Assembly: GCF_900112865.1 (NCBI RefSeq)
Contig: NZ_FONH01000009.1
Coordinates: 1 to 64,000, forward strand
Source of the DNA: Dyella marensis
GTDB taxonomy: Bacteria; Pseudomonadota; Gammaproteobacteria; Xanthomonadales; Rhodanobacteraceae
Reading direction: 5' to 3'
DNA length: 64,000 nt
Shown here: positions 63,320-64,000 of the stretch, piece by piece
How the letters are laid out: each line of letters begins with the position of its first letter
Position numbering within the stretch: position 1 is the first letter of the stretch
Notes under the pieces: generated by a model
Database searches by the model: none
Told to the model about the DNA's origin: nothing
What the model saw: only the letters and a program-made list of their open reading frames with translations
Made by a program: the position numbers and the translations under genes

Positions 63320-63952
63320 TCAGAACACCGAGCCCGGCTCGCGCCGGCGCATCCAGCAGGCGATGCTCATGCGCTCGCGCGTAGCCGGCAGCACCTCGTG
63401 TTCGAAGCGCGCGGACAGGAACAGCACCATGCGGCCCGCGTGCGGCACCACGTCGTGGTGGCTGCCGTCGTCCAGATACAGGCGCAAGGCGCCGCCATCT
63501 TCCAGATGCCAGTCGGCATTGAGGTAATAGACCGCCGACACCACGCGCGCTTCGAGCTGACGCGGCTGGTCGAGATGACGCGCATAGCGCGCACCGGGCG
63601 GATACACCGCGTAATGCGCTTCGCTCTCCACCAGGCCGAGCATCAGGCTGCGGTTGAACGCCACGCGCAGCGTTTCGAGCGCATCGACATACGGCTGTTG
63701 TGCCGCGGTCGGCGCATTCATGTCGAACCAGCGGGTGCGATCGCCGCGCAGCGTGGACGCCACTTTCTCGCGGCCGATGCGCGCTTCCATCAGATCACCC
63801 GATGCATGCAAAGCCGCGCATTCGCGCGCCAACGCAGCAGTGGCTTCGTCGGAAAGCAGACCTTCGAGCACGCACCAGCCCTCGGCGGCGAGCGCATCGA
63901 TGGCGGCATCGATGGCGGCATCGATAGCGGCATCGATCTTGGCCGGATCCAT
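63320..63952 (-). CDS. 2OG-Fe(II) oxygenase with repetitive N-terminus
   Basis: 210 residues. P4H-like core: YARHLDQPRQ (iron His and Asp), ALRLYLDDGS, and the distal His/Arg in FEHEVLPATRERMS. The first 25 residues contain IDAAIDAAIDAAIDA, encoded by an imperfect 12-bp tandem repeat, a helix-forming stretch not expected in the family. Convergent with the hydrolase and 4 bases downstream of a partial gene. Confidence 0.88.
   Translation of the reverse strand: MDPAKIDAAIDAAIDAAIDALAAEGWCVLEGLLSDEATAALARECAALHASGDLMEARIGREKVASTLRGDRTRWFDMNAPTAAQQPYVDALETLRVAFNRSLMLGLVESEAHYAVYPPGARYARHLDQPRQLEARVVSAVYYLNADWHLEDGGALRLYLDDGSHHDVVPHAGRMVLFLSARFEHEVLPATRERMSIACWMRRREPGSVF
63894..63937 (-). repeat. 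12-bp tandem repeat in the oxygenase start
   Basis: GCATCGATGGCG at 63894-63905 and 63906-63917, GCATCGATAGCG at 63918-63929 (one mismatch), and a partial GCATCGAT at 63930-63937, about 3.7 units. It encodes repeating AIDA on the minus strand. Units are in-frame, so slippage would change only the length of the N-terminal helix. Confidence 0.9.
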
Positions 63953-63956
63953 GGCC

Positions 63957-64000
63957 TCAGTCCGCCGGCACGCAACGTCCGCGCGCCCAGATGCGCAGCG
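63957..64000 (-). CDS. 3' end of a gene cut by the right edge
   Basis: The last 14 codons of a minus-strand frame are visible, ending LRIWARGRCVPAD and a TGA stop at 63957-63959, 4 bases before the oxygenase ATG at 63952. Too short to identify. The tight spacing suggests it is upstream in the same operon as the oxygenase. Confidence 0.5.
   Translation of the reverse strand, partial: LRIWARGRCVPAD

Overview
The window is high-GC gammaproteobacterial chromosome spanning the replication origin. The core order rpmH-rnpA-yidC-mnmE on one strand and dnaA-dnaN-recF-gyrB on the other, followed by tonB-exbB-exbD-exbD and pdxJ, is the arrangement known from Xanthomonas and relatives. Protein character and GC bias suggest the order Lysobacterales (Xanthomonadales), possibly Rhodanobacteraceae; this is inference, since no rRNA is present.

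Layout. 1-900: a small hypothetical gene and two adjacent inverted-repeat elements. 955-3513: an FtsK translocase lacking the usual first membrane segment. 3613-10696: an AT-richer type I restriction-modification operon transcribed hsdM-hsdS-prrC-hsdR, in which prrC is a recognisable PrrC anticodon nuclease and hsdS carries four exact 12-bp repeats between its two specificity halves, as in the EcoR124 family. 11046-14783: mnmE, yidC, rnpA, rpmH. 14784-21433: dnaA, the likely oriC (16342-16594), dnaN, recF with two parS-like sites, gyrB and a terminator. 21746-25548: a TPR protein and a TonB/ExbB/ExbD1/ExbD2 energy-transduction system. 25713-27194: pdxJ and a phosphopantetheinyl transferase.

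27305-36908 looks like an acetate/carboxylate-use module: a CrbS-like hybrid kinase with a transporter-like sensor domain, a CrbR-like LuxR-type regulator, acetyl-CoA synthetase, a DcaP-like porin and an MHS-family transporter. A TCGAC-based dyad between acs and the porin recurs upstream of the TPR gene. 36981-48299 holds two patatin-like proteins, tandem paralogous radical-SAM proteins, a YjjJ/HipA-type kinase with tandem repeats in its leader, an S9 peptidase, an Fe/2OG oxygenase and fbp. 48488-56514 holds small enzymes, a WYL regulator, a lytic transglycosylase, a SulP transporter and a DUF885 peptidase. 56606-57784 is an Xre/ParS-RES toxin-antitoxin pair. 57857-59355 is phenylalanine hydroxylase divergent from an Lrp-type regulator. 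59442-61412 is an MFS exporter divergent from a TetR regulator with two clear operators. 61515-63952 holds an acyltransferase, a YheT-like hydrolase and a second Fe/2OG oxygenase, and a gene running off the right edge.

The most notable feature is the restriction locus: a DNA-level barrier, a tRNA-cleaving back-up and a probable specificity switch in one translationally coupled operon inside the origin region. Three copies of a palindromic element (662-761, 51051-51120, 59351-59438) are spread over the window. No tRNA, rRNA, IS element or CRISPR array was seen.
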